Positions 1 to 8,300 of a DNA stretch of 39,893 nucleotides are shown here, in pieces. Below the pieces are notes generated by a model that saw only the letters and a program-made list of their open reading frames with translations, did no database searches and was not told the DNA's origin. Made by a program: the position numbers and the translations under genes. Location of the stretch: positions 1 through 39,893 of the forward strand of contig JACRCV010000030.1 in the NCBI GenBank assembly GCA_016218825.1, given 5' to 3'. The stretch comes from Deltaproteobacteria bacterium (lineage in GTDB: Bacteria; Myxococcota; XYA12-FULL-58-9). The stretch's first letter is position 1; every line of letters starts with the position of its first letter.

Positions 1-123
1 CCAACCTCGCCGTTCCGAATTCCTCGACCGCCCAGCCGTGTCCAGTTTCTTCGCCCATCCCGATGGCAAGATCCAAAAACGGTGTGGATTCAAGAGGCTG
101 CATCAACTGAGATCAATGGTGAG

Positions 124-193
124 CCACCCGGGGGCGAGGGGCTGGGGGAGTGGGGGTGGGGAGCGCCGCGGCAGCCGCGGCGCGGGAATCAAA
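124..193 (+). repeat. 70-bp G-run plus hairpin element, copy 1
   Basis: Seen directly: this 70-bp segment matches 29608-29677 in the same orientation with three substitutions. The left half has five G-runs of 4-5 bases (130-134, 138-141, 144-148, 152-156, 158-161), a G-quadruplex-type pattern. The right half is a perfect inverted repeat, GCGCCGCGGC (163-172) and GCCGCGGCGC (174-183), with a one-base loop at 173. It ends in GGGAATCAAA. It lies 13 bp past the stop codon of the minus-strand gene at 207-956. In that transcript the element reads as a hairpin followed by C-rich, G-poor RNA, which could also serve as a Rho-type terminator. Bases 1-123 hold no gene I can support. Confidence 0.8.
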
Positions 194-206
194 AGTTCGG
201 AGGGCC

Positions 207-956
207 TTAGTGGCGCCGGCCCTTCTTCTTCTTGCCGTCTTTGCCCTTGGCGTCGTCGCTTGCCGGCGGGCTGGCGCTGTCGTCGGGGAGCGGCGGCGGC
301 GGCGCGGTGACCGCGGGTGCCGGGGTCGGTGTCAGGGGCTCGTAGATCATCTGTTGGGGCTTCGGGCGCAGCATGATCACCGCGGCGAGGGTGCCGACGA
401 GCAGCAGGGTCTGCACCAGGGCGACCACGGTGAGGATCGCCTGCCGCTTGCCGGCGTTCACGAGCTGGTCCTCGATGCTCTCGATGTGCTGCGCCGAGGT
501 CGACTCGCCGCCCTTGATCTCGGTGCCGCGCTTGCCGATCGCGTTGGCGATGCTGGTCTCGACCGCCGCTCTGACCTCGGCGAAGCCGGCGTGCATCTCG
601 TCTCCGAAGTCGGTGAGGGTCTGGTTGAGGGCGCCGAGCACGTCCTCGAGGTGCGACAGCTTCAGCGTCTGCTCCGAGGCCTGTTGCAGCACCTCCTCGA
701 CCGACCCTTGCACCTCGCTCGGGGGCAGCACGTCGTCACCGGGGGGCGCGGGGGGAGCGGGACGCTTGATCGGTGCAGGCACGGCGCGGGGGCCGGCGGC
801 CGCCTCGGCGATCTCGGGGCGGTGGCTCGGATCCATCGGCATCGTCGGCGTGCGCGAGCGCGGCGTCGGGCCGGCCGGGGTCGCCGGTTCGGCGGCTGGG
901 GCCGGCGACGGCGGCGCGTTCGGATCGAGGTTGGGGATGTCAGGCAGTCCGGGCAT
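207..956 (-). CDS. single-pass membrane protein with Pro-rich ends, function unknown
   Basis: I do not recognise this 249-residue protein. Residues 1-80 are rich in Pro and Ala. Residues 84-170 look helical, probably coiled coil. One strong membrane segment spans about 173-196, followed by a short Pro-rich stretch and a basic, Lys-rich tail ending in GRRH. There is no signal peptide, so the long N-terminal part is probably cytoplasmic. I chose the ATG at 956 because AGGA lies 6 bases upstream and the family-like sequence MPGLPDIPNL begins there; a longer reading frame upstream is low complexity. It diverges from the FHA gene at 1048 across 91 bp. The 70-bp repeat follows its stop codon. Confidence 0.7.
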   Translation of the reverse strand: MPGLPDIPNLDPNAPPSPAPAAEPATPAGPTPRSRTPTMPMDPSHRPEIAEAAAGPRAVPAPIKRPAPPAPPGDDVLPPSEVQGSVEEVLQQASEQTLKLSHLEDVLGALNQTLTDFGDEMHAGFAEVRAAVETSIANAIGKRGTEIKGGESTSAQHIESIEDQLVNAGKRQAILTVVALVQTLLLVGTLAAVIMLRPKPQQMIYEPLTPTPAPAVTAPPPPLPDDSASPPASDDAKGKDGKKKKGRRH

Positions 957-1047
957 GACCCATCCTATCCGGCGGCCCGGTCGACAAACAAGCGGCTCGG
1001 CATCGGCTCTGGCCAGGGACGGACCAGTTTGTGTACTCTGGCGGTGC

Positions 1048-1485
1048 ATGGTGGCGACCGACCCCAAAGGTGACGGCCCGGATTTTGCGATCGACACGCG
1101 GGTCGTCGACTTCGGTCAGAACCTGCCGAAGCCCGAGGGCGGCGCGGCGGTGACCAGCGGCGACCCGATCCCCGCCGGCCTGCGGGTCGGGTTCCGCACC
1201 CTCAAGGGTCCAGGCGACAGCCGCGTCACGCCGATGCGGAAGCCGATCGTGATCCTCGGCCGGGTGGAGGACGTGGCCGACGTGGTGGTGGACGACGAGG
1301 CCGCGAGCCGTTACCACGCCAGCGTCAGCTATCGGGGCGGAAAGTTCGTGCTGACCGACATGGGCTCGACGAACGGCACCTTCGTGAACCGCAAACCGGT
1401 GCGCGAGGTCGAGCTGAAGCACGGCGACCAGATCCGCATCGGCATCACGGTGCTGGCCTTCGAGATCGAGAAGCTCGCGCCCTGA
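1048..1485 (+). CDS. FHA domain protein
   Basis: A 145-residue protein with a forkhead-associated domain at about residues 66-142. FHA domains bind phosphothreonine and usually partner Ser/Thr kinases. The canonical residues are present: Gly71-Arg72 at the first strand, Ser87-Arg88-x-His90, and the GSTNGTF motif at 106-112, followed by HGDQIRIG. The first 60 residues have no recognised domain. ATG 1048 is the first start consistent with the divergent gene upstream; the Shine-Dalgarno sequence is weak and a TACTCT box (1034-1039) lies close by, so the mRNA could have little or no leader. It ends one base before the stop codon of convergent tnaA. A kinase partner is plausible, but the kinase in this window is 36 kb away. 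Confidence 0.85.
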   Translation: MVATDPKGDGPDFAIDTRVVDFGQNLPKPEGGAAVTSGDPIPAGLRVGFRTLKGPGDSRVTPMRKPIVILGRVEDVADVVVDDEAASRYHASVSYRGGKFVLTDMGSTNGTFVNRKPVREVELKHGDQIRIGITVLAFEIEKLAP

Positions 1486-1486
1486 G

Positions 1487-2863
1487 CTATTGCGGCCGAT
1501 AGCGGCCGGTGAAGTGGCGCAAGAACGGCGCCTGCTCGACGAAGCGGTAGGGGCGGAGCTCGGCGCGGCGGCGGTGCACCTCGGTGACGACCTCGATGAC
1601 GTAGTCGATGTGGCTCTGAGTGTAGACCCGACGCGGGATGGCGAGGCGCACCAGCTCCTTGGGGCCGGGGTGCTCGTCGCCGGTCTTCGGGTCACGGTGG
1701 CCGAACATCGCGGTGCCGATCTCGACGGCGCGCAGGCCCCCGGTGACGTACAGCGCCACGGTCAGCGCGATCCCCGGCAGATCGAGCGGTCCCAGGTGCG
1801 GCGCGAAGCGCGCCGCGTCGAGGTAGATCGCGTGGCCGCCCGGGGGCTGCAGGATCGGCACGCCGTTCGCGGTCAGGTGCTCGCCGAGGTAGCCGGTCGA
1901 GACGATGCGGTAGTGCAGGTAGTCCTCCTCGACGACCTCCTTCAGCCCCTGGGCGATCGCGTCCAGATCGCGCCCGGCCAGGCCGCCGTAGGTCGGGAAA
2001 CCCTCGGTGAGGATCAGTAGATCCTTCTCCTGGCGCGCGACCTCCTTGTCGCGGGTGGCGAGGAAGCCGCCGATGTTGGCGAGGCCGTCCTTCTTCGCCG
2101 ACATCGTGCAGCCGTCGGCGAGGCTGCAGATCTCGGCGACGATCGTCTTCACGCTCTTCGATTTGTGCTCGGCCTCGCGCTGCTTGATGAAGTAGGCGTT
2201 CTCGGCGATGCGACAGGCGTCGATGTAGAACGGCGTCCGCTGCTCGCGGCAGATCTGGGCGACCTCGCGGATGTTATGCAGCGACGCCGGTTGGCCGCCA
2301 CCGGAGTTGTTGGTGAGCGTCATCATCACCAGCGGGATGCGCTCCCGGCCGTAGGTGGCGAACGCTTGCCGGAGGCCGGCCAGGTCCATGTTGCCCTTGA
2401 ACGGGTACATGCTGGCGAGGTCTCGCGACTCCGGGCACGGCAGGTCGATCGCGGTGGCGCCGGTGAACTCGACGTTGGCGCGGGTGGTGTCGAAGTGGGT
2501 GTTGTTCAAGACGACGTCACCCTGTCTGCACATCACCGCGAACAGGATGCGCTCGGCGGCCCGCCCTTGGTGGGTGGGGATGACGCACGGGAAGCCCATC
2601 AGGTCGATGACCGCCTTCTCGAAGCGGTAGAACGACGGGCTGCCGGCGTACGACTCGTCGCCGCGCATGATCGCGGCCCACTGCTCGGTGCTCATCGCGC
2701 CGGTCCCGGAGTCGGTCAGGAGATCGATCAAGACGTCGTCGGAGCGCAGCAGGAAGACGTTGTGATGCGCCTCCTCGATCTTCTGCCGGCGCTCGGCCGT
2801 GGTCGTCATGTGCAGCGGCTCCACCGACTTGATGCGAAAGGGCTCGATGATGGTCTTGAACAC
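1487..2863 (-). CDS. tnaA: tryptophanase (tryptophan indole-lyase)
   Basis: PLP enzyme splitting L-tryptophan into indole, pyruvate and ammonia. The 458-residue length fits the tryptophanase/tyrosine phenol-lyase family (about 455-475). It aligns from the N-terminal EPFRIKSVEP through LIDLLTDSGTGAMS, PTHQGR, the lysine motif SAKKD (PLP Lys258), EGFPTYGGL and the C-terminal LRHFT. Two residues that separate the enzymes point to tryptophanase: Asp125 in HFDTT (Thr in the phenol-lyase) and Ile382 in VEIG (Arg in the phenol-lyase). I chose GTG 2863: AGAGGAA lies just upstream and the family alignment begins there. ATG 2932, with AAGGA upstream, would add 23 residues. No TnaC-like leader peptide is visible. 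Confidence 0.88.
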   Translation of the reverse strand: MFKTIIEPFRIKSVEPLHMTTTAERRQKIEEAHHNVFLLRSDDVLIDLLTDSGTGAMSTEQWAAIMRGDESYAGSPSFYRFEKAVIDLMGFPCVIPTHQGRAAERILFAVMCRQGDVVLNNTHFDTTRANVEFTGATAIDLPCPESRDLASMYPFKGNMDLAGLRQAFATYGRERIPLVMMTLTNNSGGGQPASLHNIREVAQICREQRTPFYIDACRIAENAYFIKQREAEHKSKSVKTIVAEICSLADGCTMSAKKDGLANIGGFLATRDKEVARQEKDLLILTEGFPTYGGLAGRDLDAIAQGLKEVVEEDYLHYRIVSTGYLGEHLTANGVPILQPPGGHAIYLDAARFAPHLGPLDLPGIALTVALYVTGGLRAVEIGTAMFGHRDPKTGDEHPGPKELVRLAIPRRVYTQSHIDYVIEVVTEVHRRRAELRPYRFVEQAPFLRHFTGRYRPQ

Positions 2864-2927
2864 GCTGTTCCTCTGCACGGGCAGCCGTCGGCTCGGGCCG
2901 GCGAGCACGGCGCTGCACCGAGTCGCC

Positions 2928-2956
2928 GGCATATGTGGGTCCTTGAAGGGGGTCAA
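2928..2956 (-). promoter_or_regulatory. possible tnaA promoter
   Basis: On the minus strand TTGACC (2956-2951) and TATGCC (2933-2928) are separated by 17 bases. The -35 box is good and the -10 box poor. The -10 box overlaps the alternative ATG at 2932, so if this promoter is real, translation should start at GTG 2863 with a leader of about 60 bases. Confidence 0.3.
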
Positions 2957-3098
2957 GACGGCCGCGTGCCGAGCGCTCGCAAGAGGAGCATCACCGGCGG
3001 AGCACATGACAGCGAGATCGAGGTGAGATAGACCTTGAGCGACCGCCCATGGGTGGATGAATTCACCCCTTCTCGGGCGGAGGGCAGGAGAGTGGCGA

Positions 3099-4334
3099 GT
3101 GGCCGACCGTACGATCCCTGAAGACTTCTTGCGCGCCGTGCCGAAGACCGACCTGCACGTCCACTTGGATGGCTCGGTGCGCATCCCGACGCTCATTGAT
3201 CTTGCCCGCGAGTACCGTGTCGAGCTGCCGAGCTACACCGAGGCCGGCTTGCGGGAGACGGTGTTCAAGGACCGGTATCGCAACCTCAGCGAGTATCTCC
3301 AGGGCTTCACCTACACCACCGCGGTGATGCAGTCGGAGGCGGCGCTGGAGCGCGTCGCCTACGAGCTCGCGGTGGACAATCTCGAGGAGGGCGTCCGCTA
3401 CCTGGAGGTGCGCTTCGCGCCGCAGCTCCACATGCACAAGCACCTGAACGCGATCATGGTGCTCAAGGCCGTGGACCGCGGCTTGAAGCGGGCCCGCGCC
3501 GACTTCAACGGTCGCGACGCCGTCGCCCAGGGCAAGGAGCCGCCGTTCGAGTACGGCATCATCTGCTGCGCGCTGCGGATGTTCCGGGCCGGCTTCAGCG
3601 AGTACTACACCCTGCTGCTGCAGGCGCACCGCTACTCGCCGCCCAAGGAGGTGTTCTCGATGGCGTCCTTGGAGCTGGCGCGCGCCGCGGTGATCGCCCG
3701 CGACGAGCACGGCCTCGCGGTCGTGGGCTTCGACCTCGCCGGCGAGGAGGCCGGCTACCCCGCCGACGATCACGCCCCGGCGTTTCATTACGCGCACAAG
3801 AACTTCTTGAAGAAGACCGTGCACGCCGGCGAGGCCTACGGTCCGGAGAGCATCTTCCAGGCGATCACCGACCTGCACGCCGACCGCATCGGGCATGGCT
3901 CCTACCTGCTCGAACCCGACGCGATCTCCGACCCGAGCATCGAGGACCGCGAGCAGTACGTGCAGCAGCTCGGGCAGTACATCGCCGACCGGCGGATCAC
4001 GCTCGAGGTCTGCCTGTCGTCCAACATGCAGACCAACCCGCAGCTGGGCGACGTCAGTCAGCACAGCTTCCGCAGGCAGCGTCAGGCGCGGCTGTCGACG
4101 ACGATCTGCACCGACAACCGCACGGTCAGCAACACCACGGTGAGCAAGGAGCTCCGCCTCGCGGTCGAGAACCTCGGGTTGTCGCGCGGCGACCTCAAGT
4201 CGATCATCATCTACGGCTTCAAGCGCAGCTTCTTCCCCGGCACCTATCAGCGCAAGCGCGCCTACGTCCGGCAGATCATCGACTACTACCGTACCGTCGA
4301 GCAGAGCTTCTTCGGCGCCGCCAGCGAGGACTGA
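3099..4334 (+). CDS. add: adenosine deaminase
   Basis: Zinc hydrolase of the purine deaminase family, converting adenosine or deoxyadenosine to inosine. From GTG 3099 it has 411 residues, somewhat longer than the usual 330-370. Metal and catalytic residues are all visible: HVH in DLHVHLDGS (His20, His22), VHAGE (His242, Glu245), RIGHG (His266) and the aspartate in CTDNRTVSNT (Asp339), a signature of bacterial adenosine deaminases. I chose GTG 3099 because GGAG lies 8 bases upstream; ATG 3057 has no Shine-Dalgarno sequence. It diverges from tnaA. Related enzymes act on adenine or aminodeoxyfutalosine, so the substrate is inferred. The insertion around residues 136-150 is unusual. Confidence 0.85.
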   Translation: MADRTIPEDFLRAVPKTDLHVHLDGSVRIPTLIDLAREYRVELPSYTEAGLRETVFKDRYRNLSEYLQGFTYTTAVMQSEAALERVAYELAVDNLEEGVRYLEVRFAPQLHMHKHLNAIMVLKAVDRGLKRARADFNGRDAVAQGKEPPFEYGIICCALRMFRAGFSEYYTLLLQAHRYSPPKEVFSMASLELARAAVIARDEHGLAVVGFDLAGEEAGYPADDHAPAFHYAHKNFLKKTVHAGEAYGPESIFQAITDLHADRIGHGSYLLEPDAISDPSIEDREQYVQQLGQYIADRRITLEVCLSSNMQTNPQLGDVSQHSFRRQRQARLSTTICTDNRTVSNTTVSKELRLAVENLGLSRGDLKSIIIYGFKRSFFPGTYQRKRAYVRQIIDYYRTVEQSFFGAASED

Positions 4335-4377
4335 GCGTCACAGGGCGCGGAGCTCAAAGCGACACGAGCGCGGCAGG

Positions 4378-4896
4378 CTAGAACGTCAGCGCGACCGCGA
4401 GCTCGGGGTAGACCGCGTCGCAGGTGGCGGCGCAGCGCGACAGCAAACGTTCGTAGACGAGCCCGAGGCCCACGTAGCCCGGCCCGATCGAGGTCAGCGC
4501 GCCGGCGCGGGCGCCGGCGGTGTCCTGGTCGGCGGCGTGGCCGATGAAGCGGTGGCGGTAGAACGCCCCGGCGTAGGGCTGGACCGCGGGGACGAAGAAC
4601 AGCACGTAGCGCACGCCGGGGCTGAGCTGGGCGACGGCGGGGGCGCCGCCGATCCAGTAGTCGCCTTCGAGGCCGAGCTCCAGGCCGTCGATGACGAAGT
4701 AGCCGAAGCCGGCGCCGGCGACGATGTAGCGGCCCTCGAGGTAGTGGGTGCTGCCGAGCTGCAGCGTCAGGCGGATCTTGCCCTGGCCGTAGGGATTGGC
4801 GGCCGCGGCGGACGCGGCGACCGCGCTTACGAGCAGCGCCAACACGATGTGGCCGGCAACGGCTGAGCGGGGCGAGGCGACCGGCGAGCGCGACAT
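4378..4896 (-). CDS. small outer-membrane beta-barrel protein
   Basis: A 172-residue exported protein of unknown role. Residues 1-33 form a signal peptide (hydrophobic core VLALLVSAVAASAAAA, cleavage probably before NPYG). The mature part alternates polar and hydrophobic residues with many Gly and Tyr and ends in a phenylalanine (VALTF), all typical of an outer-membrane barrel. Two cysteines in RCAATCDAVY may form a disulfide. It is convergent with add, 43 bp away, and divergent from acyP. No specific family is recognised. Confidence 0.72.
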   Translation of the reverse strand: MSRSPVASPRSAVAGHIVLALLVSAVAASAAAANPYGQGKIRLTLQLGSTHYLEGRYIVAGAGFGYFVIDGLELGLEGDYWIGGAPAVAQLSPGVRYVLFFVPAVQPYAGAFYRHRFIGHAADQDTAGARAGALTSIGPGYVGLGLVYERLLSRCAATCDAVYPELAVALTF

Positions 4897-4961
4897 GGGT
4901 AGAGCTCATCAGTCGCGCCGGCACGGGTCAATGGTGCAGCCGGCTCGATCCAGGGGTCGGT

Positions 4962-4974
4962 GTGCCGCCGGCAC
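4962..4974. promoter_or_regulatory. inverted repeat in divergent intergenic region
   Basis: A perfect inverted repeat, GTGCCG-C-CGGCAC, lies in the 163-bp region between the divergent barrel-protein gene and acyP. It could be an operator, but in DNA this GC-rich such short repeats also arise by chance. Confidence 0.2.
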
Positions 4975-5059
4975 CGTCTGCCACCGCGTCGCGGGGTCCG
5001 ATCATAGCCGCCACCGGGTCGAGCGTGGCGGCCCTGGCGAAGTGTGGTAGACGTTGGCG

Positions 5060-5344
5060 ATGAGCGACGACCTGGCTCGGGTGAGCGTGATCGTGACCGG
5101 TTCGGTGCAGGGGGTGTTCTTCCGCGCTTCGACTCTGGAGCAGGCGCAGGGGCTGAATCTCACCGGCTGGGTGAAGAACCTCCCGGATTCGTCGGTGGAG
5201 GTCGTCGCCGAGGGCTCGCGCTACGCCCTCGAGCAGCTCGTGGACTGGTGCCGCCGCGGCCCGCCCGCGGCGCGCGTCGACGAGGTCCTGGTTCGCTGGG
5301 GCAAGCATTTGGCGGAGTTTCGGACCTTCATGATCGTTCGGTGA
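5060..5344 (+). CDS. acyP: acylphosphatase
   Basis: A 94-residue cytosolic enzyme that hydrolyses acyl phosphates such as acetyl phosphate or 1,3-bisphosphoglycerate. The hallmark sequences are SVQGVFFRA with catalytic Arg22, and GWVKNLPDSSVE with Asn40; the length is typical (90-100). The start is ATG 5060; two codons upstream a TTG is possible, and neither has a clear Shine-Dalgarno sequence. Its stop codon overlaps the GTG start of the next gene in a GTGA junction, so the two are probably translated together. That puts a phosphate-scavenging enzyme in an operon with a kinase-like sigma-54 regulator. The functional link is inference. Confidence 0.92.
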   Translation: MSDDLARVSVIVTGSVQGVFFRASTLEQAQGLNLTGWVKNLPDSSVEVVAEGSRYALEQLVDWCRRGPPAARVDEVLVRWGKHLAEFRTFMIVR

Positions 5345-8300
5345 CCGCGGTGTCGAGGAGCGCGACGACTGACCTCGGCGGCTCGTTGGTCGGCGGCCGC
5401 TACCAGATGAGCGCGACGCTCGGCGGCGGCGGCGAGGGCGTTACCTGGGCCGGCGTCGACACCTGGGTCGCCGGTCGTGACGTGGTCCTGAAGCGCGTGG
5501 CGCCTGACGCCGAGACGCGGCTCGCCGCCGAGTTCACGGCGCTCAAGGAGATCAGCCATCCGGCGCTGGTGCACGCCCTGGATCTCGTGCGCGAAGACGG
5601 CGCGCGCTACTTGGTGGAGGAGCGGGTGCGCGGCGTGCCGCTCGGGAGTTGGGACCGGAGGACCGACGTGCGGGCGCTGTGCGCGGCGGTGGCGCCGGTG
5701 GCACACGCGCTCGCGCACCTTCATGTCCGCGGCTACGTGCACCTGGACCCGACCCCCGCGAACGTCCTGGTCGCCGCCGCCGCCGCCCCACGGGCGGTGC
5801 TGATCGACCTGGGCCTGGCGCGCGCGATTGGCGAAAGGGGGGCCAGCGGCACCCCTGGGTACGTGGCGCCGGAGGTGCTCTCGGGCGAGCCGGTCTCCGC
5901 CGCGGCGGACGTCTTCACGTTGGCCGCCGCGCTCGTGACGTGTCTGTTGGGTGAGCGCGCCCAGAGCGGACGCCTGCCGTCTTTCGGCGGCGTCGCCGAT
6001 CCAGAGATGGCGGCGCTGCTTTGCGAGTGTCTGCGGCCGACGCCGGCGGCTCGGCCGTCGGCGATGACGATGGCGCGACGGTTGGCGACCATCGGCGGCG
6101 CCGACCTCGGAGCGCTGAGCCGGCCGCTGTCGACCTTGCCGCTGTGCGGGCGGCAGGCGGAGCTCGCCGCGTTTGCGCGCTGGTTGCAGGGCGAAGGGGG
6201 CGTCTTCGAGATCGGCGGCGCGCCCGGCGGCGGTCGGACCGCGCTCTGGGACGCGTGTCTGGATCGCGTCCGGCTCGCCGACAAGACCGTGCTCTGCGCC
6301 GCCGGCGACGCCGCCTTCGCGAGCCTTTGCCGTCAGGTCGTCGCCGGTGCCCGCGTGCACCAACGGTTGTCGCCGCTCCTGATGACCGAGATCGAGAGGC
6401 TGTCGGTCAACGGGGGTGGGGCGCCGACGGCTCCGGACTACCGAGACGCGACGGCGCGCGCCGAGCTCCTGGTGTTGGCGGTGGACCAGCTGGCCGAAGA
6501 GGGCGCCGTCGTCGTCGGTCTCGATGGTCTCGCGGGCGCCGACGCGGACATCGGGCGGGCGGTGGAGATCTGGCGCCGGCGGCCGGCGTCGCCACGAGTC
6601 CGCGTGGTGGTCACCGTCCTCGAACGATCTCAGGCGGGCGGCGTGATCGCCGGGCCGTTGACTCTTGCCGGCGTCGAGGAGGCGCTGAGCGTCGCCTACG
6701 GCGAGACCCGCCCGCGGGCGGAGGCCGCCCACCTCCTGGCGCTGACCGGCGGCGCGGTGACGCTGCTGCGCCAGGCGCTCGTCGCCCTCGCCGCGGGGAA
6801 TGTCCCGCCCACCGCGCTGACGGCCGACGTGCTCCACGCGGCCAGCGTCGGACTGCCAGGCTCGCTGGCGCAGCTGGCATACGCCCCCGGCGGGCTGCCG
6901 GATGCCGTGGTGCAGCGGATCGTGACGGTGAACGACGCGGGCGCCGCGCTTCAGGAAACCCTCGCGACCGGCCTGGTGCGCGTCGAGCAGGGCCCTGCGG
7001 GGCCGGTGTTCTACGTCAGCGGGGTCGCGCGGCGGCAAGGCGCCCCTGCGGACTACGCGCAACTGGCGACGCACTTCGAGTCGAGCGGTCACCCGGTCGC
7101 GGCGCTGTCGCTCTGGCTCCGCGGCGAGCGCCCGGCCGAGGTGCGGCGCCTGCTCAAGACCCTGGGCCCGACCGCCGGCGACTTCCGGGTGTTGGCGGCC
7201 GCCGCCCTGGCCTTGCCGGCCAGCGATCTGGACCTGGACGCCGTCGAATGGAGCGCGTCCTTGGCCAGCGCCGAGGGGGCCCTGCCCGAGACGCGCACTC
7301 TCTGCCGGGTCCTCGAGGCCGGGGGGCGGCGGATCCGGGCGGCGACGCTGACCGGCGATTGTCTGGTGCGGCTGGGCCAGTACGACCAGGCGCTCGCGTG
7401 TCTGCCGGAGAACGCGGCGCAAAGCGAGGTCGAGGCCGTCCGCGCTCGTGCCCTGTTGTTTTCGGGTCGGGCACGGGCGGCGCGGGAGGTCGCGGCCGCC
7501 GCGTGGCACGAAGCGGCGGGTGCGGCGCGCGCCGACCTGCTCGACGTGCTCGGGCACGCGACCTTCGAGTGCGGCGACGGCGCCGGGGCGATCGCGGCGC
7601 TGGAACGGGCGGTGGCCGAGGCCGAGGAAGCCGCCGATCTGCGGCGGTTGGGGCGAGCCCGGCACGCGCTGGCGATCGTGCTGCAGCGCGCCGGTCAGGG
7701 AGAGCGAGCGCTGGCGTTGTATCGGGCCGCGCTCACCGGCGCCGACACCCTTGCGACCATGGTGCGCCGGCTGAACCTGGCGACGTTGCTCCAGGAGCGC
7801 GGCGACTACCTGGAGGCACGCGAGCTGTACCGCGCGGTGCTCGCCGGGGCGACGGCGCTCGGAAACGTCCGCGAGCAGGCGCGGATCGGCGTGAACCTCG
7901 CGAACCTCGAGGTCATGCTCGGCAACGTCGGCGGCGGTGCCGAGCTCGCGGCCTCGACGTTGGCGACCGCCGACAAGGCGGGGTTGTCGGCAGCGGCGTT
8001 GATGGCGGCGCTGGTGCTCGCAGAGGCGTCGCTCGAGCGCGAGGCGACCGCGGCGGCGGGCGCGGCCCTGGCACGGGCGGGCGCGCTGCTGCGAGAGATC
8101 GAGGACCGCAACGCCGAGGGCGAGCGGCAGCTGTTGGTGGCGCGGCTGGCGGCGGCGGAAGGTGACGTCGAGGCGGCGCGGGCGGCGCTCGCGGCGGTGG
8201 CGACGGAAGGAGCGGCGCCGCACCTGGTGGCGACCTGCGCCTATTGGCGCGCTCGGTTGGGGCTCACGAACGGCCTGCTGGGCGGCGCCGAGCTGCTCGG

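Noticed and set aside
2864-3098. TnaC-like leader peptide upstream of tnaA
   Set aside because: No short frame with a Trp followed by the TnaC pattern and a stop codon was found; the in-frame upstream extension is low complexity.
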